Part shown: positions 1 through 7,668 of the stretch, in pieces
Numbering within the stretch: the first letter of the stretch is position 1
Layout: each line of letters starts with the position of its first letter
Source of the DNA: an uncultured Bacteroidales bacterium
Lineage (GTDB): Bacteria > Bacteroidota > Bacteroidia > Bacteroidales > Bacteroidaceae
Assembly (NCBI GenBank): GCA_937995875.1
Contig: CALKIW010000167.1
Span: forward strand, 1 to 15,833
Direction: 5' to 3'
Length of the DNA stretch: 15,833 bases
Notes under the pieces: model-generated
Seen by the model: only the letters and a program-made list of their open reading frames with translations
What the model was told of the DNA's origin: nothing
The model's database searches: none
Translations under genes and position numbers: made by a program

Positions 1-67
1 GGACAGCAATGAGGTAATATTAATTCTTCCTGACAATAACATTTAAATTATAATATAACATAACATT
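1..67. other. Left-edge leader region of the radical SAM operon
   Basis: A short AT-rich stretch precedes the first gene. A tga at 10-12 could end an upstream frame, but too little is visible to call one. I see no clear Bacteroidales promoter (TTTG near -33, TAnnTTTG near -7) and no strong Shine-Dalgarno sequence before the ATG at 68. The operon promoter may lie outside the window. Confidence 0.3.
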
Positions 68-1069
68 ATGAAAAATGAATCCTTAGTAAAGGAGCCTAAT
101 ATCCTTACATTTGTAACAACATACAAATGTACAAGTGCTTGTAACAATTGTTGCTTCCAATGTTCTCCCAAACGAAACCTGACTCTTTCCAGAGAACAGA
201 TGTTAGATTATATTGAGCAGGTAACAAGAGATTTCCCTAGTGTCAAGGTTCTTGTCTTGACTGGTGGCGAATGTACGATTTTGAAGTATCTTCCAGAAAT
301 CATTGATGTTGCAAGTCATAAATACGGTCTTGCGGTTCGAATTGTATCAAATGCACATTGGGCAAGAACTTATGATTCCGCGCGTAAGAAAGTTGCAGAA
401 CTAAAGGCTGCTGGACTAAATGAAATTAATTTTAGTACCGGTGATGAACATCTGGAATTCGTTCCGATTGAATATATCAAAAATGCCATTATAGCCTCTG
501 TGGAGGAAGGTTTTGTGCCTTATGTCAATGTTGAATCTATTGAAAGCCATGATTTTAACAGTACATATTTTACTAAGGATGAAGAATTGTCAACTCTTTT
601 AGATGAAAACAAGTTTAAGGTGTCAAATGGTATTTGGATTGACCTTAAGAATCCTGAGGCAATGATGAAGAAGCCTGATAAAGGTATACATTGTTCAAAT
701 CAGAGGTGCGATAATATTTTCTCCGGCCTTGTGATCACACCAGATAACAGGCTGAAAGCATGTTGTGGCATAACATCTGGAAGGGTGAAATATCTTGACC
801 TTGGAAATCCTGCAAAAATACCTCTTCGTACATTGTATGATAAGCAGTTTGATGATTTTGTAAAAATATGGCTTCATACAGATGGCGCTCTAAAAATACT
901 AGAGTTCATTGCTAAATATGATAAAAGAATTAAAATAGAGGAATTTGAACATCTTCATCAATGCTTGATATGTACAATGATATTAAATAGTGAAGAATTA
1001 TTAGGGATTATTAAAGAACATTATGATGAAGTATATGCTAACATCATAATGAAATATAACTTAATATAA
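68..1069 (+). CDS. Radical SAM protein with SPASM/twitch-like C-terminal cysteines, probable peptide or protein maturase
   Basis: This 333-residue protein has the radical SAM cluster motif CxxxCxxC at Cys21, Cys25 and Cys28, directly followed by Cys29 and Cys32. The SAM-binding TGGE motif is at residues 65-68. The C-terminal half has a second cysteine set: Cys209 and Cys214, the pair Cys232-233 inside an 'ITPDNRLKACCG' segment, and a CLIC pair at 299/302. That pattern is typical of SPASM or twitch domains, which bind auxiliary Fe-S clusters in enzymes that modify ribosomal peptides or proteins. The enzyme should be cytoplasmic and cleave SAM to a 5'-deoxyadenosyl radical. It lies 8 bp upstream of a lipoprotein gene with a leader-like segment, the most obvious substrate candidate. 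The ATG at 68 puts the cluster motif at the usual distance from the N-terminus. The reaction cannot be predicted. The radical SAM assignment is firm; the maturase role is inferred. Confidence 0.9.
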   Translation: MKNESLVKEPNILTFVTTYKCTSACNNCCFQCSPKRNLTLSREQMLDYIEQVTRDFPSVKVLVLTGGECTILKYLPEIIDVASHKYGLAVRIVSNAHWARTYDSARKKVAELKAAGLNEINFSTGDEHLEFVPIEYIKNAIIASVEEGFVPYVNVESIESHDFNSTYFTKDEELSTLLDENKFKVSNGIWIDLKNPEAMMKKPDKGIHCSNQRCDNIFSGLVITPDNRLKACCGITSGRVKYLDLGNPAKIPLRTLYDKQFDDFVKIWLHTDGALKILEFIAKYDKRIKIEEFEHLHQCLICTMILNSEELLGIIKEHYDEVYANIIMKYNLI

Positions 1070-1077
1070 ATAAACAA

Positions 1078-1989
1078 ATGAAAAAAGATTTATTCGCCAA
1101 AGGCGTGATCGGATTGTCCGCAACAAGTATTATTGCGGCTTCATGTTCAAGTGAAAGTGTCTGGATGGACAATGACGATCCATCAGAGATTGAATCACAA
1201 TTCTCTGACGAGGGTAGTCCAGTGATTAACATTAAACTATCAGACGAAGAGACTGGTTATCTTAGATTCCTTAATGGCTTAGCTGCAGACATTATTAAAG
1301 AGCCTGCTGTAGCAAGAGAATTTGCCAAGGATCCAAGTGCATTTGTAAAACAATATGGATACCAGGGTAAAGTCAATCTTGATGAAGGTATGCTGAAACT
1401 TATACTTGCTCTAGGAGATGAGGATATTAATACAGCTGTAAACCAGAAAGATATGACCACTGCTATTGCGCTTATGGAGAGCAAGGGACTACTTGATGAT
1501 GTGAGCAAGTCTGAAATGAAAATTCAGTTTACCGAAGAGGAAATGAGGCAAATTTATGAGCAAATGGGACTGGATTTTGATGAAAAAACCTTCGGTGAGA
1601 AAAAGGGTGTTTCAACAACTGTGGCTGCTACTGTTTTCTATTTGGCAGCAGCTGCCATAGAATGGGTTGCCGTTGGACATACTGTTGCTGGTGCATTTAA
1701 TCTTGCAGCATATTTTACAATTGTAGTATATTCTGAGGCTTATTTATGGGGACAAACAGAAAGAGATGTAGATGGAACAATTCATCGAAATCTTCCTCTG
1801 AAGATATGGAGTTTGAAAGGTCAGGATGCAAATACATATGTTGCTGCAGACAAGTATGTTACTGATCAAGCAAAGAAAATGATGAAACTTATCAAGGATA
1901 ATGATCCAAAGGCTTTGGAAAAGATTGATGAAAGCCAGTTGGAGCAGATCCTCAAGTTAAGTATTGCAAACGCCCCAATAAAGAAATAA
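1078..1989 (+). CDS. Lipoprotein with RiPP-leader-like segment and long hydrophobic stretch, candidate substrate of the upstream radical SAM enzyme
   Basis: I do not recognise this 303-residue protein as a named family. The N-terminus is a lipoprotein signal with a probable lipobox Cys at residue 23 (IAASC), followed by an acidic, Ser-rich linker (about 24-60). Residues 70-117 contain 'IIKEPAVAREFAKDPSAFV' then 'KQYGY', which resembles NHLP/Nif11-type RiPP leader regions (a DP.(F/A) repeat before a Gly-Tyr turn). Residues 150-175 form a second amphipathic, acidic helix-like segment. Residues 178-225 are strongly hydrophobic, rich in Ala, Val, Tyr, Phe and Trp, and could be a membrane segment or a core-like region. 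A basic, helical C-terminal tail follows. Cys23 is the only cysteine, so thioether cross-links elsewhere in this protein are excluded. The gene starts 8 bp after the radical SAM gene and is followed by a hairpin. The leader resemblance is by eye and unproven; an ordinary surface lipoprotein is the alternative. Confidence 0.75.
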   Translation: MKKDLFAKGVIGLSATSIIAASCSSESVWMDNDDPSEIESQFSDEGSPVINIKLSDEETGYLRFLNGLAADIIKEPAVAREFAKDPSAFVKQYGYQGKVNLDEGMLKLILALGDEDINTAVNQKDMTTAIALMESKGLLDDVSKSEMKIQFTEEEMRQIYEQMGLDFDEKTFGEKKGVSTTVAATVFYLAAAAIEWVAVGHTVAGAFNLAAYFTIVVYSEAYLWGQTERDVDGTIHRNLPLKIWSLKGQDANTYVAADKYVTDQAKKMMKLIKDNDPKALEKIDESQLEQILKLSIANAPIKK

Positions 1990-2006
1990 TAATTTCCTAT
2001 TTTATT

Positions 2007-2036
2007 TCTGCATGGTTATTTCACTTTCCATGCAGA
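2007..2036 (+). promoter_or_regulatory. Intergenic hairpin between the lipoprotein and protease genes
   Basis: A perfect 9-bp inverted repeat, tctgcatgg (2007-2015) and ccatgcaga (2028-2036), encloses a 12-nt loop. It sits 18 bp after the lipoprotein stop and 14 bp before the protease start. The four Ts that follow (2040-2043) are too few for a strong intrinsic terminator. It could attenuate read-through or protect the 3' end of an abundant upstream transcript, so that the lipoprotein is made in excess of the downstream proteins. The hairpin is seen directly; its function is inferred. Confidence 0.6.
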
Positions 2037-2049
2037 GAATTTTCACAAT

Positions 2050-3486
2050 ATGAAAACATCCTTTTTGATTATATTATTATCTATATTTGCCGTAACAAGT
2101 TGCTCTCAAAAGAATGTATTTGATGAAGAATTACCATCAGACATAGCTCTTGGGTCTGTTGCTACTGACACCTGCGTGCAGAATAGTACTGCAAACAAGT
2201 GGATATATAAGACTATGAGACTATATTATTACTGGGCTGACTCTATCCCTAGTTGTATCAAAGATTCTATGGAATTATCGCCAAAAGTGTTTTTTGATAA
2301 ACTATTATATAAGGCTGATCGTTTTTCATGGATAAGCAAGAATGTTGATAGTAACAACGAGACATTGTATGGAAAAATGCTCAATAAGGGATTCGAGTAT
2401 ATGCTATTCTACTCTGATACAACTATGTATAATCTCACGGCAGAAGTTATATATACATATCCAAAGTCGAATGCAGAAAAGCAAGGAATTAAAAGAGGAT
2501 GGATTTTTGATACTATTGATGGATGTAGGATTAATGTTGATAACTACAGCCAATTATTGTCAGTTCCTAGTTCTATGTATGAGTTCAAGCATGTTAGCAA
2601 AGATAACAATGTTGATACGACAGTAATTAATATTGGGGAAGAATCTCTCTCGTTTAACCCTATATTAAAAAGTTCTGTCATAGAATGTGACAAACACAAG
2701 GTCGGATATCTTTGCTATCAACAATTCAAAACTGATGATGGCGATGGAAGCGAAGTCTATAAAAAAGAACTGTTGGAGAAATTTGCTTGTTTTAAGAAAG
2801 AAGGTGTTGATAATATTGTTCTTGATTTTAGATACAATCCTGGTGGTGACATAAACCTATGTGTGACTCTTGGAAGTTTGATTGTCCCAAAGGCGGATAC
2901 GGCGCAGGTTGCACTAAAGATAAAGTATAATCCAAAACTAAATGACGCATATTCGTCAATTGGTTTGGGGGATATAATAAATTTTGACCAACACCTTGAC
3001 TGCTACATTGGAGATAAGTTGGAAAATATTTTTATTTTAACTGGTCCGAATACAGCATCTGCAAGTGAGGATGTTATTAATATGCTTTTGCCTTATAAAA
3101 AACCTATTTTGATAGGGTTGACAACATACGGCAAGAATTATGGCTCCCAGTCTATTATTTCTAGTGATGAAAATATAAAATGGGTTATGCAACCAATTAT
3201 GATGAAGATATTCAATAGTGCTGACAAATCTGATTTCGACTTTGGATTTAAGCCTGATTATGAGATAGATGAAAAAATATACTTAATGAAGGAATTCGGG
3301 GATATTGAAGAACCTTTGCTATCCACAGCTTTAAATATTATAAGTGGTAAAACCAATGTCAAAAAAAATAAAAAAACTGCACAAGCACGTGTTGCGAAAT
3401 CTTCATCAAAGGTGTTTTTTAATAGTTTAGATAAACACCCAGGTGTTGCCAGAATGAAAAAGGTGGATAATATTGTATATGAATAA
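2050..3486 (+). CDS. S41-family (C-terminal processing type) serine protease, lipoprotein
   Basis: This 478-residue protein begins with a lipoprotein signal whose probable lipobox Cys is residue 18 (AVTSC). It is therefore expected to be anchored in the envelope. Residues roughly 120-190 look like a PDZ-type region, including 'KSNAEKQGIKRGWIFDTIDG'. The S41 core follows, with 'DNIVLDFRYNPGGD' near residues 255-270. The catalytic segment TASASE contains Ser337, and Lys362 in TYGKNYG lies 25 residues later, the same Ser-to-Lys spacing as I recall for plant CtpA. The dyad therefore looks intact. The C-terminal tail (about 430-478) is Lys-rich. The next gene starts 2 bp after the stop, so translation may be coupled. 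Its position after the lipoprotein suggests it could trim that product or another envelope protein. The family call is strong; the substrate is unknown. Confidence 0.88.
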   Translation: MKTSFLIILLSIFAVTSCSQKNVFDEELPSDIALGSVATDTCVQNSTANKWIYKTMRLYYYWADSIPSCIKDSMELSPKVFFDKLLYKADRFSWISKNVDSNNETLYGKMLNKGFEYMLFYSDTTMYNLTAEVIYTYPKSNAEKQGIKRGWIFDTIDGCRINVDNYSQLLSVPSSMYEFKHVSKDNNVDTTVINIGEESLSFNPILKSSVIECDKHKVGYLCYQQFKTDDGDGSEVYKKELLEKFACFKKEGVDNIVLDFRYNPGGDINLCVTLGSLIVPKADTAQVALKIKYNPKLNDAYSSIGLGDIINFDQHLDCYIGDKLENIFILTGPNTASASEDVINMLLPYKKPILIGLTTYGKNYGSQSIISSDENIKWVMQPIMMKIFNSADKSDFDFGFKPDYEIDEKIYLMKEFGDIEEPLLSTALNIISGKTNVKKNKKTAQARVAKSSSKVFFNSLDKHPGVARMKKVDNIVYE

Positions 3487-3488
3487 CT

Positions 3489-6290
3489 ATGATGGCAGTT
3501 ATTAAGATTCTTATATCTTCCGTTTGTGCTCTTTTTATCCTGTGTTCATGTGAGCATAGGTTGGATGATGCTTTGGAATTAGCGGGTGATAATAAGGGAG
3601 AGTTGGAAATTGTGTTGGAGCATTTCAAGGAAGATTCCAATCCTTTGAAATATAAGGCGGCTGTGTTTCTTATTGAGAATATGCCATATCATGAATCATA
3701 CTATGGCGAGAATGCCAAAATGTGTGATGATATTTATATTTCTATGGCCAGAAATGCTAAAGAATTACGTGACAGCGTGATTAGCAGCAAGAGTGAATTA
3801 CTCTTGAAAAATAATCGCGAACGTATTCCTGATATAAAAACAGTTAAGTCTGAATATCTTATTAAAGTTATTAATGAGGCTTGCGACACATGGGACAAAG
3901 TTAATTGGAATAAAGACTATGATGAGTCTTTGTTCCTTAATTATGTTTTACCATATCGAGTGTTTGATGAAATGGTAAGTAATTGGCATGATAGTATAAA
4001 GCGTTGTTTCCCATATTTAACAGCACCTGTTGTTTATAGTCAATCTGGTGTGCGTTTTCCTGCTTATCAAGAGAAACTGACAAAGGCCAAAATTGTTGAG
4101 TCTACAAGTGCATTAAATGGAAAATCTGTGCAAATTGATAGGAAGGGTGCTTCAGTGACATATTTTATATATTCGGGACTTGATGTTCAAAAACTTGTGA
4201 GGTTAAGATATAGCACATTGGCGAAGGATGCTAAGGCATTAATCGAAATTAATGATAAATTAGTTTCCACTCATGATTTAGAACCGACAAATAATATTTT
4301 CTCATTTAGAGGTTCCCGTTTTGGTATAGTTGTCGATTTGAAAAAGGGTGTAAATAAGATTACCGTAAAACACGATAATAGGCCGTTTAATCTTGACTAT
4401 ATCGAACTTGCTGCATATGAGCAATATAGTAACGATAGTTGTGAAGATTACTCAACTTCATATTGTCAGATACAGAACGCAGGTTCGTGCAACTATGTGT
4501 CTTTTGATACTTTGCAGTCTACAAATGGAGAACCAATAAAGTTACGTAGTTATTCAGCAAAGGATAGAACTCTGAATATGCGCTTTGAATATCTTGGCTA
4601 TCCTATGTGGAAAATTATGCCAATGGATAATGTGGATTTGTGCTTAGAGGATCGTTGGGTAAGCCTTGATACATTGCAAGCTGTTAGTAAATATAAGACT
4701 ATAGGCAGTAATAAAGGTGATGCTCATCAGAAATGGGTTATTATTCCTGTAGAGGGGGGTATGTTTAAGATAATGAACAAATTGACTGGTTTGTTTTGGG
4801 AATCAACTGTTGATAAAGAGACTGGCAAGGAAATACTCATACAGAATTTTTATTCTGGTAAAATGTCTCAAAAGTGGAGAATAATAAAGAAAACCTCAAA
4901 TACTTATGCAAAATCTTTTTTCAAGATAGGTAGTATGTTATCATATGGTCTAAGAGTTACTGATGTCATGAAACAATTTGAGTTCATTACAAGTAGAGGC
5001 GATATAACTCCATCATTATCATCTGTTTGTATGTATCGTACTGGAACTTGTCAAGACGAGACTTCATATACGGTTGCTCTATCAAGATATTTGGGTATGC
5101 CGACTGCAGTGGATTTCGTGCCACATTGGGGCAATCGTCCAAATCACCATTCTTGGGCTGTTATTATTATGCCTAATGGTAAATCTGTACCTTTTTATAT
5201 GGGCTTTGCTCCTGGCGATACGGCTCAATATGCTCATAGTTATTTGAAACCCAAAATATTCAGAAGGTGTTTTAATGTAAATAATGAAATTGCAGAGGAT
5301 TTGAGTGAAGAGAAAAGCGTCCCTGAAATGTTCAAGGCTCCTAATTTTATAGATGTAACAGACGAATATTACGACACAAAGAATGTAACTCGTTATATTC
5401 CTAAGAAATATGCAAACCATAAAATTGCATATATCTGTGTAAGCGATAGAGAAAATTGGATTCCGGTTCATTATGGAAAGATTTCAAGGAATACTGTTAC
5501 GTTTAAGTCTATGGGGCCTAATATCCTTTATACTGTTGGTGTCTGGGAAAACAATCAGATTGTGCCTTTTGGACATCCCTTTGTTCTCAAAACTGATGGT
5601 TCTATTAAGGAAATTGTATGCAACAAGAAGAAAAAACAATCTATGACCTTATATCGCAAATATCCTTTCTTTGCAAAGTTTGATGAGTTTAATGGACGTA
5701 TGGGATTAGGACGTTTTCAAGGAAGTAACAAGGGGGATTTCTCTGACGAGTCAACTCTCTACACTCATGAGGGAGCTACAGAAGGATGTTGGTTGGAGGC
5801 AAATCTCACGCCATCTAGTCAGACTTATAGATATCTTCGTTATATTGGTCACCAGGGGTCTTATTGTAATGTGAATGAAATCGAGTTTTACAACAGTAGG
5901 AACCAAAAACTGACAGGAAAAATCATTGGCACACAGGGAACCGATAAGCAGACTAAAGAATCGGTATTTGATGGCGATGTTCTTACGGGGTTCAATGGTG
6001 TTAGTCCTGATGGCCATTGGGTCGGCCTTCACCTTTCTAGACCTTCAGACGTTTCTAAGATTAGGTATATGCCTCGCAATGATGGAAACTGCGTGGAAGT
6101 TGGTGACATGTATCATCTTCTTATGTATGATAAAGGTAGATGGGTATATCTTGCATTGATGCGAGCAGAAACTACTAAACTCGTAATAAATAATGTACCA
6201 AGCGAGGGATTGTATATACTAAAAGATATTTCTAAAGGTAAGGAGGAACGCGTCTTTACCTATGAAAATGGCAAACAAGTTTGGTGGTGA
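3489..6290 (+). CDS. Large lipoprotein with transglutaminase-like core, lectin-like and discoidin-like domains
   Basis: This 933-residue protein starts with a lipoprotein signal (probable lipid-bearing Cys20 in ILCSC). It continues with an N-terminal helical region ('LELAGDNKGELEIVLEHF', 'KAAVFLIENMPYHESYYGE') of a kind seen in Bacteroides transglutaminase-like lipoproteins. Residues about 185-300 look like a beta-sandwich carbohydrate-binding module. Residues about 400-462 contain two QKW repeats (HQKWVIIP, SQKWRII), as in ricin-type beta-trefoil lectins. The transglutaminase-like core includes the candidate catalytic Cys521 (GTCQDETS) and His554 (HHSWAV). The third residue, usually Asp, is not obvious. 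Residues about 770-930 resemble an F5/8 type C (discoidin) domain. The protein is probably surface-exposed and binds glycans or peptidoglycan. It could act as a peptidase, cross-linker or acyltransferase; transglutaminase-like folds cover all three. It is preceded 2 bp upstream by the S41 protease and originally lay about 33 bp before the ligase-like gene. Confidence 0.82.
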   Translation: MMAVIKILISSVCALFILCSCEHRLDDALELAGDNKGELEIVLEHFKEDSNPLKYKAAVFLIENMPYHESYYGENAKMCDDIYISMARNAKELRDSVISSKSELLLKNNRERIPDIKTVKSEYLIKVINEACDTWDKVNWNKDYDESLFLNYVLPYRVFDEMVSNWHDSIKRCFPYLTAPVVYSQSGVRFPAYQEKLTKAKIVESTSALNGKSVQIDRKGASVTYFIYSGLDVQKLVRLRYSTLAKDAKALIEINDKLVSTHDLEPTNNIFSFRGSRFGIVVDLKKGVNKITVKHDNRPFNLDYIELAAYEQYSNDSCEDYSTSYCQIQNAGSCNYVSFDTLQSTNGEPIKLRSYSAKDRTLNMRFEYLGYPMWKIMPMDNVDLCLEDRWVSLDTLQAVSKYKTIGSNKGDAHQKWVIIPVEGGMFKIMNKLTGLFWESTVDKETGKEILIQNFYSGKMSQKWRIIKKTSNTYAKSFFKIGSMLSYGLRVTDVMKQFEFITSRGDITPSLSSVCMYRTGTCQDETSYTVALSRYLGMPTAVDFVPHWGNRPNHHSWAVIIMPNGKSVPFYMGFAPGDTAQYAHSYLKPKIFRRCFNVNNEIAEDLSEEKSVPEMFKAPNFIDVTDEYYDTKNVTRYIPKKYANHKIAYICVSDRENWIPVHYGKISRNTVTFKSMGPNILYTVGVWENNQIVPFGHPFVLKTDGSIKEIVCNKKKKQSMTLYRKYPFFAKFDEFNGRMGLGRFQGSNKGDFSDESTLYTHEGATEGCWLEANLTPSSQTYRYLRYIGHQGSYCNVNEIEFYNSRNQKLTGKIIGTQGTDKQTKESVFDGDVLTGFNGVSPDGHWVGLHLSRPSDVSKIRYMPRNDGNCVEVGDMYHLLMYDKGRWVYLALMRAETTKLVINNVPSEGLYILKDISKGKEERVFTYENGKQVWW

Positions 6291-6305
6291 TTATTGTGAT
6301 ATAAT

Positions 6306-6314
6306 ATTTATGAA
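6306..6314. repeat. Left 9-bp target-site duplication of the IS4-family element
   Basis: The sequence atttatgaa here is repeated exactly at 7651-7659, immediately outside the two terminal inverted repeats. Nine bases is a usual duplication length for IS4-family elements. It lies in the former gap between the transglutaminase-like gene and the O-antigen ligase-like gene. Confidence 0.75.
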
Positions 6315-6330
6315 TATTACTGATGCGATA
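6315..6330. repeat. Left terminal inverted repeat of the IS4-family element
   Basis: tattactgatgcgata here pairs with the reverse complement of 7635-7650 (tataagtgatgcaata), with 13 of 16 identical positions and an uninterrupted tgatgc core. A small perfect hairpin (gcgat, aaa, atcgc) at 6325-6337 overlaps it, just past the transposase stop. Confidence 0.75.
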
Positions 6331-6343
6331 AAATCGCGTTAAG

Positions 6344-7525
6344 TTATACATTATCAAATAGAGTGAGTTCTTTGACAGATTGATTGAGACTGACAGATTC
6401 GCGTGGTTTGGTGATGAGTTCTCTGAGTGAAGTCTTCTCCAAAGCTGATATCCTTATCAGCGTAGCCACCTCGGTGATGGAATATGGACTTTTGTAGTCC
6501 GCCTTGATTCTGGCTATAATCAGATAGGCAATGACTGCTATCCACAAATGGGTGCGCACGGCATTCTCGGAGTATCCCCACAGGGTCTTCACTACAATGT
6601 TCTGCTTGACCCATTTGAAGAAAACTTCAATATCCCATCTGTGTCTGTACAGGCAAGCCACTTCCAATGCACTGATTTCGAAGTTGTTCGCAATGAATAC
6701 GATTTCTTCTTTGGCTTCTTCATCATAGATGCATACTGCGCGTATCGGCTCTGGATAGAGGGCAACCGTCTTTGTGGTCAGGCGAATGGTAAAATCACCT
6801 CTGATGCCACCTCCCACATCGGAAGCACTCAGTTTCCTGTGTCCTAAGACTTCATATTTCATGTTCTCCTTCGGGCGGCTTACCCAGTAGGCACCTGCCA
6901 AGTGGAAACGGAACAGTGCATCGAAGTCGACATAAGCCTTGTCTATCATATAGAAGGCGAGAGGCTCAGGTTCGAGGACGTCCAGTTCGTTACTGTCATG
7001 CCATCTGCCATTGGTGATATGGATGTTGGCAGGAATGCTGCCTCGCAAATCCAGCAGCGTATGCATCTTCACAGCACCCCGGCTGTATTTCCCCAAGGCC
7101 CATGTAGCCAGCTTTATACTGGTGGAGATGGTTGTGGAATCAAGTGCATAGAGAACATTGTCAATGGTTATCTCAGAAATGGAAGTCTTTGCATACAAAG
7201 GCCTTACAACGCTGATGAGATATGTTCCCAGCTCCTCGTATATGCGATAGTCCCGCTTTTCGTTGGCACGGGAGAGTGACGACTGGTTGACAGTATTGCG
7301 AAAACCAAGGTGATAGAGAATTGGCTTATGTGTTTCGAGGCACATGCATATATCACGCAGGGAGTCGCAGCTTGTAATCTGACCGAACAACAGGTGTAGC
7401 AACTGGTTGTAGCAGGTCAAGTCCTTTGCGTGCCAGTTTCCACGATACTTATCTACGAGTTTGTCGAACTAATAACGAGGGATGTAATCCACAACTTGGG
7501 AGAAAATATAGCTACCGACATTCAT
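6344..7525 (-). pseudogene. IS4-family DDE transposase with in-frame TAG at codon 19
   Basis: Reading from the ATG whose complement ends at 7525 gives MNVGSYIFSQVVDYIPRY, then TAG (7469-7471), then FDKLVDKYRGNWHAKDLTCYNQLL and an open frame to the TAA at 6344. Both sides of the stop fit the N-terminal region of IS4-family transposases, so the stop is probably a recent nonsense mutation. Numbered from the internal ATG at 7420, the catalytic residues look intact: Asp94 (LDSTT), Asp160 (IDKAYVDF) and Glu265 (YRHRWDIEVFF). The internal ATG would give a 358-residue protein lacking 36 N-terminal residues, probably inactive. TAG is a normal terminator here: the hydrolase gene ending at 12514 uses it. 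A sequencing error remains possible. Confidence 0.82.
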
Positions 7526-7634
7526 AATCTTACAGTTTAGATCGCAAAATTACTCTGTCATTTTCAAATCAAAAAATCAAAGACTGCTCTGAAACCCTTA
7601 TTAATAAAGGGATGTATTGAGCTTAAATTAAAAA
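7526..7634. other. Non-coding right part of the IS4-family element, upstream of its transposase
   Basis: This AT-rich stretch lies between the transposase start and the right terminal repeat. It contains a short inverted repeat, ccctt and aaggg, at 7595-7611. Any transposase promoter should lie here, but I see no convincing match to the Bacteroidales consensus. It now also forms the upstream region of the gene at 7669. Confidence 0.4.
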
Positions 7635-7650
7635 TATTGCATCACTTATA
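7635..7650. repeat. Right terminal inverted repeat of the IS4-family element
   Basis: This 16-bp segment is the reverse-complement partner of 6315-6330 with three mismatches. It is immediately followed by the second copy of the target duplication. Confidence 0.75.
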
Positions 7651-7659
7651 ATTTATGAA
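7651..7659. repeat. Right 9-bp target-site duplication of the IS4-family element
   Basis: An exact copy of atttatgaa at 6306-6314, directly after the right terminal repeat and 9 bp before the ATG of the ligase-like gene. Confidence 0.75.
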
Positions 7660-7668
7660 ATAAATGCT

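Larger units (their letters stand above)
6315..7650 (-). mobile_element. IS4-family insertion sequence, 1336 bp, with transposase broken by an amber codon
   Basis: The ends are defined by 16-bp imperfect inverted repeats (13/16 matches) and a flanking 9-bp direct repeat. The element carries one transposase gene on the minus strand, antisense to the surrounding operon. It inserted 15 bp after the stop of the transglutaminase-like gene. Removing it and one copy of the duplication leaves about 33 bp between that stop and the ATG at 7669. The exact IS name cannot be given from sequence alone. Confidence 0.8.

Noticed and set aside
6531..7279. Plus-strand open frames of 65-125 codons inside the IS4 element
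   Set aside because: They lie antisense to a transposase with clear catalytic motifs on the minus strand, and their sequences have no protein-like features.
7420..7525. Reassignment of TAG as a sense codon to explain the interrupted transposase
   Set aside because: TAG ends the hydrolase gene normally at 12512-12514, and no recoding signal or suppressor tRNA is visible, so a nonsense mutation is simpler.
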